DNA of 64,000 nucleotides from Streptomyces sp. CB01635 (GTDB taxonomy: Bacteria > Actinomycetota > Actinomycetes > Streptomycetales > Streptomycetaceae). Position 1 is the stretch's first letter. Every line of letters begins with the position of its first letter. The notes below the pieces were generated by a model, which did not search any database, had not been told where the DNA came from, and saw nothing but the letters and a program-made list of their open reading frames with translations. Position numbers and translations under genes: made by a program. Of the stretch, positions 15,014 to 22,527 are shown in pieces. The DNA lies in the NCBI RefSeq assembly GCF_002803065.1, contig NZ_NNBL01000002.1:62001-126000 (forward strand). Direction: 5' to 3'.

Positions 15014-16161
15014 GGCGCGGGGCTCCTCACCGCCTCGGCGGCCACGGCTCTGAACTGCCGCACCGTGTGCGCCCAGCGGAAGGTCGCGGCGCGTTCCTCG
15101 GCGGCCTTGCCCATCAGCCTCCGCCGCTGTCCCGACAGGGCCAGCGCGCACCAGGCCGCCGCGAACGACGACTCGCCGCGCGCGAGGAGACCCGTGACAC
15201 CGTCCTCCACAGAGTCGCGCAGGCCCGGCACGTCGAAGCCGATCGCCGGGGTCCCGCGCGCGGCGGCCTCCGTGACGACCAGACCCCAGCCCTCCACGGC
15301 GGAGGGGTGCAGCAGCAGCCATGCCTCGCACAGCAGCCGGTTCTTCTCGGCCTCGGAGACATGGCCCCTGAACTCGACGCCGGGGCCCGCGAGTTGTTCG
15401 AGCCGTTCCCGCTCGGGCCCGTCGCCGACGATCAGGAGCCGGCCGCCGGTGACCGGCCGCACCCGCTCCCACAGCCGCAGCAGCAGATCGATCCGCTTGT
15501 ACTCGACGAGCCGGCCCATCGCGAGGAAGAGCGGCTCACGGGAGCGGTCCGCGCGCGGGCCCGGCTCCTCGACGCCGTTGTGGACGACACGGATGCGTTC
15601 GCGTTCGACGCCGAGCGCCCGCAGCGCGGCCGCCGTCGACGGCGAGACGGCCACCAGCAGACCGCGGCGCTCGGCGCCGGACAGCGCCCAGTGCTCCAGC
15701 CGTCGCCCGAGCCGCGCGGCCGGCGCGAGCGGCCCGCCGAAGCGCATGCGCCACAGATCGGTGTGGACGTGGTTGACCAGGCGCAGCGTCGGGCCGCGGT
15801 GCCACAGTGGTGCCAGGTACGGCATGCCGTTGCACACCTCCACGAGCAGGTCGCAGTCGCCGACCTGGCGGGCGAAGGCGGAGCGCGCCCGCAGATAGTG
15901 GCCGAGGTCGCCGCCCGCCGACACGACGCGGTAGTCGCGGAACGCGGCGGGTCCGCCGCACAGGAGCGTCACCTCGTGTCCCAGGCGGGTGAGCCCGTCG
16001 GCCAGCCGGTCGACGAGGAGTTCGGAGCCGCCCGCGGCCGGATTGCCGAGGTCGCGGCGGGCGAGGAAGGCGATCCGGCGCGGCGGTGGGGGAAGCGCCG
16101 GGTGGGGACGCGCGTCGCCCGGGTGGGGCGTGCGCAGGGGGGTGGGCACGTGCTGGGGCAT
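15010..16161 (-). CDS. GT4-family glycosyltransferase, first gene of the envelope operon
   Basis: This 383-aa protein is a GT-B glycosyltransferase. The N-terminal acceptor domain begins RRIAFLARRDLGNPAAGGSE. The C-terminal donor domain has LFLAMGRLVEYKRIDLLL, the GDGPER turn, and the E-x7-E-type motif EGWGLVVTEAAARGTP that binds nucleotide-sugar phosphates. It lacks a signal or membrane helix, so it acts at the cytoplasmic face. GGAG sits 7 nt before ATG 16161. It leads a tightly coupled run of genes down to 6345, so it likely performs an early transfer onto a lipid carrier, followed by methylation, acylation and extracytoplasmic arabinosylation by its neighbours. Confidence 0.85.
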   Translation of the reverse strand: MPQHVPTPLRTPHPGDARPHPALPPPPRRIAFLARRDLGNPAAGGSELLVDRLADGLTRLGHEVTLLCGGPAAFRDYRVVSAGGDLGHYLRARSAFARQVGDCDLLVEVCNGMPYLAPLWHRGPTLRLVNHVHTDLWRMRFGGPLAPAARLGRRLEHWALSGAERRGLLVAVSPSTAAALRALGVERERIRVVHNGVEEPGPRADRSREPLFLAMGRLVEYKRIDLLLRLWERVRPVTGGRLLIVGDGPERERLEQLAGPGVEFRGHVSEAEKNRLLCEAWLLLHPSAVEGWGLVVTEAAARGTPAIGFDVPGLRDSVEDGVTGLLARGESSFAAAWCALALSGQRRRLMGKAAEERAATFRWAHTVRQFRAVAAEAVRSPAP

Positions 16162-16440
16162 GGGTGCTCCAACTCGTCTCGGGGTGCGGAACTGTGTGGG
16201 GGGACTTGCGCGGGGCGTTTCAGGAATGCCTTACGGATGCCGTTGGGGATGCCTTTACGGGGCTGGCTCAGGCTGCGGAACGGGGTGCCGGGGCGGCGGT
16301 TACGGAAGAGCTGTGCCGGGGCTGTGCGGGGGCGGTGCCTGAACTGTGCGGGGGGTGGGGTGGGACAGTTTTCGCCGAGCCGTTCGATGCGGCTACTCAC
16401 CGAGGTGACAAATTCTCAGCTTTCCGGAGCTGACGTCTCA
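16162..16440. other. Intergenic region upstream of the envelope operon
   Basis: 279 bp between the end of the DUF3068 gene and the GT4 start. It is G-rich on the plus strand with loosely repeated GGGG-C-TG runs. I could not read a convincing promoter or gene in it. The minus-strand operon promoter may lie here, or transcription may continue from DUF3068. Confidence 0.5.
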
Positions 16441-17451
16441 TCACATCGTGGAGGGTTCCAGCACTGTTGGGGACGAATCGGGATTCGACGGCCCCCTCCC
16501 GCCCGTACCGCCCCGCCCGCCCCTGCCCCGTACGACGAACACGGCACCCAGTGCCGCGAGCGCCAGGCCGGCCGCGCCCGCCGTGAGCGGGAGCGTCGTG
16601 CCGAGGAGGTGGAGCCGGCCGCTGTCGTCGTCGGCGAGAGCGACCTGCCGGCGCTGCGTGGCCGGGGTGAACGCGATGCGCTCGCTGTCGAGAAGCACCA
16701 CCGCGTCCTTCGCCGAACCGGGGGCGCGCAGCGTCTTGCGCGGGCCGATCGCCGCGTGGACGATCCGGCCCGTCTTCTTGTCCACGACCAGCTCGATGCC
16801 GTGGTTCGCGTACCACTCCTCGGCCAGGACCTGATTCCGCTTCGGCTGTCCCACGATCGTCCCGGGCACCAGGCGCGACCCGGTCTTCGTGGCGGGGACG
16901 GTGCCGGTGAAGCGGTAGCCCTCGTAGCCCTGGACCTTCTTCGTGCCCCGGTAGGAGAGCGTGACCGTCGCGCCGAGCGTGTTGTCCCACCAGCGGTAGG
17001 CGCGCCTTTGCACGTCGAAGGGGAACTTGAGGTAGGCCTCGCCCTCGAAGGACGGCTGCTCGCCGCAGCAGTGCACGGGTGCGTTGGTCCTGCGGTCGGT
17101 GACCCAGCGCTCCAGGGTCCACTGGAGCGCGTCGTGCGGGTCGGCCGCGGGCAGCGACGCGTCGGTGTCGACGGACGTGGACACGTCCCACACCGCCCGG
17201 CCGCTCTTCTCGGACGCGGCCACATCGCCGCGCACCTGGCGCGTGACGGTGATCCTCTTGCCGCGCACGGTCTTCACCGCGCCGGTGTCGAAATAGCTTC
17301 CGGTTCCGGTGAACACGGTCGTCGTGTCGACGTCCACGGGGGTGAGTTCGGCGCGCGGCTCGACGTACCACGCGAGCAGCGGGGCCAGGGCGAGCAGGAA
17401 CGCGCCGAGACCCAGTGTGAGCAGGGAGAAAGGTGAAGCTGTACGACGCAT
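16441..17451 (-). CDS. DUF3068 (PorA-family) membrane protein
   Basis: This 336-aa protein has an N-terminal signal-anchor (SLLTLGLGAFLLALAPLLAWYV). A long extracytoplasmic domain follows with the family words TTTVFTGTGSYFD, RRAYRWWDNTLGA and the conserved CCG pair (HCCGEQP). A second membrane helix near 290-312 and a short cytoplasmic Gly-rich tail end it. The two-helix topology with a large outer domain is typical of DUF3068, which is common in mycolic-acid and streptomycete genomes and is linked to envelope assembly without a known reaction. AGGAG lies 7 nt before ATG 17451. It stands upstream of the glycan operon on the same strand and is divergent from the DUF2613-like gene. Confidence 0.8.
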   Translation of the reverse strand: MRRTASPFSLLTLGLGAFLLALAPLLAWYVEPRAELTPVDVDTTTVFTGTGSYFDTGAVKTVRGKRITVTRQVRGDVAASEKSGRAVWDVSTSVDTDASLPAADPHDALQWTLERWVTDRRTNAPVHCCGEQPSFEGEAYLKFPFDVQRRAYRWWDNTLGATVTLSYRGTKKVQGYEGYRFTGTVPATKTGSRLVPGTIVGQPKRNQVLAEEWYANHGIELVVDKKTGRIVHAAIGPRKTLRAPGSAKDAVVLLDSERIAFTPATQRRQVALADDDSGRLHLLGTTLPLTAGAAGLALAALGAVFVVRGRGGRGGTGGRGPSNPDSSPTVLEPSTM

Positions 17452-17528
17452 CCGGCACTCCTGGGGTGGGGGAGGGAGGTCTGGTGCGGGCGCAACGCGG
17501 CTTTGGGCCGGGAACCGTAGGCGCACCC

Positions 17529-17558
17529 TTGACGGAGTGTCAATGCATTGCAGACACT
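17529..17558. promoter_or_regulatory. Nested palindromes in the divergent DUF3068 / DUF2613 promoter region
   Basis: TTGAC-N5-GTCAA (17529-17543) is a perfect palindrome. It overlaps a second one, AGTGTC (17536-17541) with GACACT (17553-17558), which encloses AATGCATT. They lie in the 188-bp divergent intergenic region and look like operators shared by both genes. The regulator is unknown. Confidence 0.4.
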
Positions 17559-17639
17559 GGGCACTTGCCGGAACGGGGCCCGGCAGGGGACTGCGCAACG
17601 GGTGGGGATTCGACCTCCGAACGAGAGGCTGACCCTGCG

Positions 17640-17792
17640 ATGAACCGACTGCTCGCCGCCGCCCTGACCGTCGCGGCAGGCGCCGTGCTCGCCCTCGGCG
17701 CCTCCCTGGGCGTCGTGGCCCTTCTGAACGCCACCCCGGACCAGCCGAACGTGCCGCTCGTGACGTACGAGACAGCCGGCCGGGAGCGTTGA
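17640..17792 (+). CDS. Small DUF2613-like membrane protein (50 aa)
   Basis: This 50-aa protein is a single N-terminal hydrophobic helix (RLLAAALTVAAGAVLALGASL) followed by a short polar tail with PDQPNVPLVTYE. Size, helix and tail resemble actinobacterial DUF2613 small membrane/secreted proteins. In Mycobacterium tuberculosis the DUF2613 gene Rv0236A adjoins aftD (Rv0236c), so finding it near an AftD-like operon here supports the call. GAGAGG lies about 11 nt before ATG 17640. Function is unknown; a partner or chaperone of the envelope glycosyltransferase is a speculation from conserved linkage. Confidence 0.6.
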   Translation: MNRLLAAALTVAAGAVLALGASLGVVALLNATPDQPNVPLVTYETAGRER

Positions 17793-17794
17793 GG

Positions 17795-19087
17795 GTGCCC
17801 CCCGTTCCGTCCGTCGGCCCCGCGACCCGCAGCGCCGTGCGGCCCGAGCGCTCGGCCTGGCGCGATGTGCCCCGGCTCCAGGTGAAACGGTTCGCCGGCC
17901 TCGCCATGGCTGAGGCGCCCGCCCTCGCGGAGGACATCCTGCGGGAGATCCGCCGCGAATACCCCCACTTACCCCTCGTGCTCGACGAGTCCGGCGAGCC
18001 CATGGCGCTCGTCGGCATCCGCAGGGCCATCGAGGGCTTCGTGCAGCTCCAGCTCGCCGACGCGGAGGACCGGCCGCGCTCCCACCCGGCCGTCTTCCAG
18101 GAGTTCGGCCGCGGCCAGAGCCTGCACGGCCGCAGCCTCGACTCGCTCCAGGCCATGTACCGGCTCGGCGTCCGCCTGGCCTGGCGCCGCCTCGCCGAAC
18201 TCGGTCAGCGGGCCCTCATCCCGCCGCCCGCCATGTACGAACTCGCCGAGTCGGGATTCGAGTACCTCGACGGACTCGTCGACCAGTCCGTACGCGGCTA
18301 CGCCGAGGCCGCCGCCCGGCAGGCCGGCGAACGCCTGCGCCTCCAGCGCAAACTGATCGACCTGCTCCTCACCGATCAGACCGAACATCCCGACCACGGC
18401 GAACGCGGCGGCGCCGCCCCGCCCGACCCCGTGCGGGCCCTCGCCGAACGGGCCTCCCGGATCGGCTGGCCCCTGCCCGGCCGGGTCTCCGTGGGAGTGC
18501 TCCTGCGCCCCGCGCGCGAGGCGGTCGCGCCCGCCGTCGGGCAGGGCGTGCTCCTCGACATGGAGACCGAGCAGCCCCGCATGGTCGTGCCCGACCCCGA
18601 CGCGGCGGGCCGCCCCGAACTCCTGCGCCGCGCCATGGCCGGCTGGTCGGGCGCGATCGGTCCGCCGGTGCCGCTGTCGGACGCGGCGAAGTCCCTGCGC
18701 TGGGCCGAGGCAGCCGTCCGGCTCGTGGAGCGCGGGCTGCTCCCGGCGGGCGAGGTGCTCCACTGCACCGAACACACCCAGGCCCTCGTGCTCCTCCAGC
18801 CCGAGGAACTCATCGACGACCTGTCGCGTCGCGCGCTCGCGCCCCTCGCCCACTGCGGCCCCACCCACGCCCGCCGCATGGCCGACACCCTCCTCGCCTG
18901 GCTGGAGACACGCGGCGGCGCACCCGAGGTGGCCGCCCGCCTCGGCGTCCACCCGCAGACCGTCCGCTACCGGCTGCGCCAGATCCGCGAGCTGTGGGGC
19001 GACGAGATCGACGACCCGGACCGCCGTTTCGAGCTGGAACTGGTGTTGCGCGCTCGGCGGTTGAGGGATCTGCCCGGCGGACCGTGA
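17795..19087 (+). CDS. PucR/CdaR-type helix-turn-helix regulator
   Basis: This 430-aa protein has a long helical N-terminal region, a variable central GGDEF-like fold, and the C-terminal PucR HTH_30 with RLGVHPQTVRYRLRQIRELWG at about 388-408. The C-terminal block is diagnostic; these proteins often respond to metabolites or cell state. I preferred GTG 17795 because GGGAG is 8 nt upstream; a TTG at 17789 in the same frame overlaps the DUF2613 stop and cannot be excluded. It follows the DUF2613-like gene almost directly, so the two are probably cotranscribed. Its target is unknown, with the divergent envelope genes as candidates. Confidence 0.75.
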   Translation: MPPVPSVGPATRSAVRPERSAWRDVPRLQVKRFAGLAMAEAPALAEDILREIRREYPHLPLVLDESGEPMALVGIRRAIEGFVQLQLADAEDRPRSHPAVFQEFGRGQSLHGRSLDSLQAMYRLGVRLAWRRLAELGQRALIPPPAMYELAESGFEYLDGLVDQSVRGYAEAAARQAGERLRLQRKLIDLLLTDQTEHPDHGERGGAAPPDPVRALAERASRIGWPLPGRVSVGVLLRPAREAVAPAVGQGVLLDMETEQPRMVVPDPDAAGRPELLRRAMAGWSGAIGPPVPLSDAAKSLRWAEAAVRLVERGLLPAGEVLHCTEHTQALVLLQPEELIDDLSRRALAPLAHCGPTHARRMADTLLAWLETRGGAPEVAARLGVHPQTVRYRLRQIRELWGDEIDDPDRRFELELVLRARRLRDLPGGP

Positions 19088-19393
19088 CCGGTCCGGCAGT
19101 CCCTCGGCTGCCGGCGGGCCTGCCGCACCTCGCGGTCGACCGCCCATGGGTCCGACACCGGGCCCAGCTGCCCGAGCTTGTCGGGGTTGACTACCAAGCC
19201 ATCACGGAGAAAACAGCACATCAGGCCCTAGCGGCTGTGACACGCGTACGGGGCATGTGGGTGCCGTCACAAGGTCGCGAACCGGTGCGCGGGGCGCCCC
19301 CGGGCCCATTGCCCCCTCAACGCGGCTGTGAGTAGCCTATGTTCGTGATACCGACCGACTGTTGAAATTTCGAACATAGAGAGGGGGCCGGCC
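19088..19393. other. Intergenic region before the IclR gene
   Basis: 306 bp. A short hairpin around GGACC-GTGACC-GGTCC at 19079-19095 may end the PucR transcript. A patch at about 19185-19260 has visibly lower GC than its surroundings. The IclR operator is at its 3' end. I see no gene with coding-type third positions here. Confidence 0.5.
19337..19379. promoter_or_regulatory. IclR operator, autoregulatory site
   Basis: GTTGAAATTTCGAAC (19361-19375) matches the palindrome found before three other transcription units of the island. It is embedded in a wider perfect repeat, CTATGTTCG (19337-19345) with CGAACATAG (19371-19379). It ends 14-18 bp before the GTG of the IclR gene, a position suited to repression. 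Confidence 0.6.
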
Positions 19394-20170
19394 GTGGGGC
19401 GTCTCGTACCCGCCGTGACCCGGGCTCTCGACATACTTGAGCTGTTCCTGGACGGGGACGGCACCCTGTCCGCCCCGGACATCGTCCGCAAGCTCCAGCT
19501 GCCGCGCACCACCGTGCACGAGCTGGTCACGACGCTGACCGCCCGCTCCTACCTCGTGACCGTCCCGGGCGAGCCCGGCCGCTACCGCCTGGGCGTGCGC
19601 CCCTACCAGCTCGGCAGCCGGTACGCGGAGCAGCTCGACCTCGCCGCCGAGGGCCAGCAGGTGGCCCGCGAGGTCGCCGAGACCTGCGACGAGACCGTGC
19701 ACGTGGCGATCCTCGAGGGCACCGACGTCATCTACATCGCGAAGGTCGACAGTACCCACGCCGTGCGGATGGTCTCCGCCGCGGGGCGCCGACTGCCCGC
19801 GCACTGCACCTCCGTCGGCAAGATGCTCCTGGCCTCGCTGCCGCAGCCCGAGCTGGCGGTCCGCGTCCCCGACGACGCCGAGCTGATGGCGATGACGGAG
19901 AACAGCATCACCGACCCGGCCGTCCTGCGCGAGGCCCTCGCCGGTATCCGGGAGCGCGGTGTCGCCGTCGAGAGCCGCGAGTCCAATCCGGACGTCAGCT
20001 GCGTCGCCGCCCCCGTGCGCGACCGCTCCGGACGGGTCGTCGCGGCCCTCTCGGTGTCGGTGCCGATGATTCGCTGGAGCGAGTCGCGCGAGGACGAGCT
20101 GGCGCAGCTCGCCGTGAAGGGCGCCGCCGACCTGTCGGGGCGGCTCGGGTACCGGGGGGCCGGCCGATGA
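19394..20170 (+). CDS. IclR-family transcriptional regulator of the arabinose/pentose island
   Basis: This 258-aa protein has an N-terminal winged helix-turn-helix (PAVTRALDILELFL, then SAPDIVRKLQLPRTTVHELV at about 26-45). A C-terminal IclR effector domain follows with AGRRLPAHCTSVGKMLLASL and the conserved CVAAPVRDRSGRVVAALSVSVP ligand pocket. GTG 19394 follows a purine-rich AGAGAGGGGG. The stop overlaps the lactonase start by 4 bp, so regulator and enzyme are coexpressed. A shared palindrome before four operons suggests it governs the whole 19.3-35.7 kb island. The inducer is probably a sugar acid or lactone in the pathway; this is inferred. Confidence 0.85.
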   Translation: MGRLVPAVTRALDILELFLDGDGTLSAPDIVRKLQLPRTTVHELVTTLTARSYLVTVPGEPGRYRLGVRPYQLGSRYAEQLDLAAEGQQVAREVAETCDETVHVAILEGTDVIYIAKVDSTHAVRMVSAAGRRLPAHCTSVGKMLLASLPQPELAVRVPDDAELMAMTENSITDPAVLREALAGIRERGVAVESRESNPDVSCVAAPVRDRSGRVVAALSVSVPMIRWSESREDELAQLAVKGAADLSGRLGYRGAGR

Positions 20171-21015
20171 GGCCCGAGGTGGCAGTCCGCGCGGAGGCCA
20201 CGCTCGGGGAGGGCCCCACCTGGGACGCGGAGGCCGGCCGGCTGATCTGGGTCGACATCCTCGGCAGCCGGGTCCACACGTACGAACCCGCGACCGGCCG
20301 CCGCACGGTCATGGCCACCGAGCAGCACGTGGGCGCCGCCAAACCGCGGGCCGGCGGCGCGGGACTCGTCGTCAACCTCCGTGACGGCATCGGCCTGTAC
20401 GGGCCAGGCGGCAAGGGCTTCCGCTGGCTGCACCGGGACCCCGTGCCGGGCCGGCGCGGCAACGACGCCGCCGTCGCCCCCGACGGCTCGCTCTGGGCGG
20501 GCAGCATGGCGTACGACGAGACGCCGGGCGGCGGCAACCTCCTGCGGATCGCGCCCGACGGGACCACCACCGAGATCCTCGGCGACGTCACGGTCAGCAA
20601 CGGCACCGGCTGGAGCCCCGACGGCACGCTCATGTACTACGTCGACACCCCGACGCGACGCATCGATGTTTTCGATGTGGACGGTCAACAGGTCGTGCGC
20701 CGACGGGAGTTCGCGGTCGTCGAGGAGGGGGCGGGTCACCCCGACGGGCTCACCGTCGACGCGGACGGCTGTGTGTGGGTCGCCCTCTGGGACGGCTCGG
20801 CGCTGCGCCGCTACACCCCGTCCGGCGCGCTCGACCGCGTCGTGGAGCTGCCGGTGAAGCGCCCCACTGCCTGCGCCTTCGGCGGCGCGGACCTCACCGA
20901 CCTGTACGTCACGTCGGCACGCGTCGGTCTCGACGCCCCGTCCCCGTACGCCGGTTCGCTGCTCGTCCTGCGCGACATGGGCCGCGGTCTGGCGCAACCC
21001 GCGTTCGAGGGCTGA
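20167..21015 (+). CDS. SMP-30/gluconolactonase-type sugar lactonase
   Basis: This 282-aa six-bladed beta-propeller hydrolase opens sugar-1,4- or 1,5-lactones. The metal ligands expected of the family are visible: E15 in LGEGPTWD, N145 in VSNGTGWSPD and D193 in GHPDGLTVDADG, with substrate-binding N99 in RRGNDAAVAPDG. It is cytoplasmic, with no signal peptide. ATGA overlap ties it to the IclR gene. With the MDR dehydrogenase and enolase-type dehydratase further along, it fits the lactonase step of an oxidative pentose or hexose pathway, for example L-arabinolactone to L-arabonate. The exact sugar is not determined. Confidence 0.85.
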   Translation: MRPEVAVRAEATLGEGPTWDAEAGRLIWVDILGSRVHTYEPATGRRTVMATEQHVGAAKPRAGGAGLVVNLRDGIGLYGPGGKGFRWLHRDPVPGRRGNDAAVAPDGSLWAGSMAYDETPGGGNLLRIAPDGTTTEILGDVTVSNGTGWSPDGTLMYYVDTPTRRIDVFDVDGQQVVRRREFAVVEEGAGHPDGLTVDADGCVWVALWDGSALRRYTPSGALDRVVELPVKRPTACAFGGADLTDLYVTSARVGLDAPSPYAGSLLVLRDMGRGLAQPAFEG

Positions 21016-21034
21016 GCCCGGAGCGAGCGTTTCG

Positions 21035-21074
21035 AAGGTGCGGGACCTCCACGCGGGTGGGGGTCCCGCACCTT
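21035..21074 (+). terminator. Terminator of the IclR-lactonase unit
   Basis: AAGGTGCGGGACC (21035-21047) and GGTCCCGCACCTT (21062-21074) form a perfect 13-bp stem with a 14-nt loop, followed by TTGTGTT. It is a strong factor-independent terminator 20 bp after the stop codon. Confidence 0.85.
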
Positions 21075-21122
21075 TGTGTTGCGCAACCCATTGACGTCGC
21101 CGCGTCCCGAATCTACGGTCCC

Positions 21123-21156
21123 GTTCGAAGTTACGAGCATCATTCGATATCTCGAA
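21123..21156. promoter_or_regulatory. IclR operator of the sugar ABC/glycosidase operon
   Basis: TTCGATATCTCGAA (21143-21156) is a near-perfect copy of the island palindrome. A looser copy, GTTCGAAGTTACGAG (21123-21137), precedes it. The site ends 15 bp before the ATG of the substrate-binding protein and must overlap or abut the promoter. Confidence 0.6.
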
Positions 21157-21171
21157 CAGTAAGGGCAGGGA

Positions 21172-22527
21172 ATGGGACGACCTGGCCTGAACCGCAGGCA
21201 ACTCCTGGCCGGAATCGGCGGGTTGACGGTGGCGGGCAGCTTCGGATTTGCGGCGCTGGGCACGGGGGCCGACGCGCTCGCCTCCAGCGCGAGCACACGC
21301 GTGCGCTACTGGAACCTCTTCAGCGGCGGCGACGGCTACAACATGATCGCGATGCTGGACGCGTTCCGTAAGGAGCACCCCGGCATCGACGTGAAGGACT
21401 CGACCCTCCAGTGGGGCAGCCCCTTCTACACCAAGCTCGCCATGGCCGCGGCGGGCAACCGCGCGCCGGACCTCGGCGTGATGCACCTGGGCCGGGTGAC
21501 CGGGTTCTCGCCCGGCCGCCTCCTGGACCCGTGGGACGTCGGCCTGCTCGCCAAGTACGGCGTGAAGGAAGCCGACTTCAACCCCGCGCTGTGGAAGCGC
21601 GCCGTCATCGACGGCAAGCTCTACGCCCTCCCGCTCGACATTCACGTCCAGCTCTGCTTCTACCGCAAGGACGTCCTGAAGAAGACGGGCCTGATCGGCG
21701 ACGACGGCAGGCTCGTCCCGGTCACGTCCACCGACGGGTGGTTCGACATGCTGAAGGAGGCCAAGAAGGCCACCCGGAAGGGGCTTCAGACCATCGGCCT
21801 GTGGGTCAACGACCAGAACTTCCAGTGGTGGTTCTTCGTCGCCTTCTACACCCAGCTCGGCGGCACCTGGTTCAACGCCGACAACACCGAGGTCACCTTC
21901 GACACCGACAAGGCCACCCAGGTCCTGGAGTTCCTGCGTCAGCACGTCGCCGACGGGTACGCCAACCCGGGCATGGGGTCCGTCGGCGCCGAACAGTTCG
22001 TCAACGGCACCCCCTTCACCTGGGAGGGCAACTGGTCCGTGCCGGTCTTCTCCGGCGCGAAGCTGGAGTACGGCGCGACCCCGCTGCCGCCCGTCTTCGG
22101 CAAGCAGGCCACCCACGCCGAGTCGCACTCCTTCGTACTGCCGCACCAGGCCGGCCGCGGCGGCGCCACCAACGAGGGCGCGCACCAACTCGCCGCGTAC
22201 GTCGTCAAGCACGCCCGGCAGTGGGCGGCCGGTGGCCACATCCCCGCGTACACGCCGACCCTGTCCACGGCCGCGTACAAGAAGCTGAGCCCGCAGAACG
22301 AATACGTCTCCGCCATGGACCACCAGGCGAACGAGCCGAAGGTGTGGTTCGCCGGGTCCACCGGCATCCTCGCCCAGCGCGTCGGCCCGATCGTCGTCTC
22401 CTCGACTTTGGGCTCCGCCAGGCCTCAGGCCGTCGCCCGCCGCATGAAGGGCGTGCTCACCCAGCTCCTGGCCATGAAGAACCCCATGGACGGCAAGACC
22501 GCAGGGCAAGGAGGTGCGGCCGCATGA
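21172..22527 (+). CDS. Sugar ABC transporter substrate-binding protein, Tat-type signal
   Basis: This 451-aa periplasmic-binding-protein-like protein is of CUT1 (oligosaccharide) type. Family words include VRYWNLFSGGDG, FRKEHPGIDV, LYALPLDIHVQLCFYRKDVLKK and FTWEGNWSV. The N-terminus NRRQLLAGIGGLTVAG is a twin-arginine signal, ending near ADALA-SS. Unusually there is no lipobox cysteine, so it would be released or cleaved by signal peptidase I rather than lipid-anchored. It leads an operon of two permeases and two arabinan-degrading hydrolases and carries an IclR site upstream. Arabino-oligosaccharides are the likely ligand, by context. No ATPase gene is present; Streptomyces CUT1 importers commonly share MsmK. 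Confidence 0.82.
   Translation: MGRPGLNRRQLLAGIGGLTVAGSFGFAALGTGADALASSASTRVRYWNLFSGGDGYNMIAMLDAFRKEHPGIDVKDSTLQWGSPFYTKLAMAAAGNRAPDLGVMHLGRVTGFSPGRLLDPWDVGLLAKYGVKEADFNPALWKRAVIDGKLYALPLDIHVQLCFYRKDVLKKTGLIGDDGRLVPVTSTDGWFDMLKEAKKATRKGLQTIGLWVNDQNFQWWFFVAFYTQLGGTWFNADNTEVTFDTDKATQVLEFLRQHVADGYANPGMGSVGAEQFVNGTPFTWEGNWSVPVFSGAKLEYGATPLPPVFGKQATHAESHSFVLPHQAGRGGATNEGAHQLAAYVVKHARQWAAGGHIPAYTPTLSTAAYKKLSPQNEYVSAMDHQANEPKVWFAGSTGILAQRVGPIVVSSTLGSARPQAVARRMKGVLTQLLAMKNPMDGKTAGQGGAAA

Noticed and set aside
19732..22509. A 925-codon minus-strand open frame opposite the IclR, lactonase and binding-protein genes
   Set aside because: It spans three recognised genes and a terminator hairpin on the other strand and has the composition of a shadow frame.
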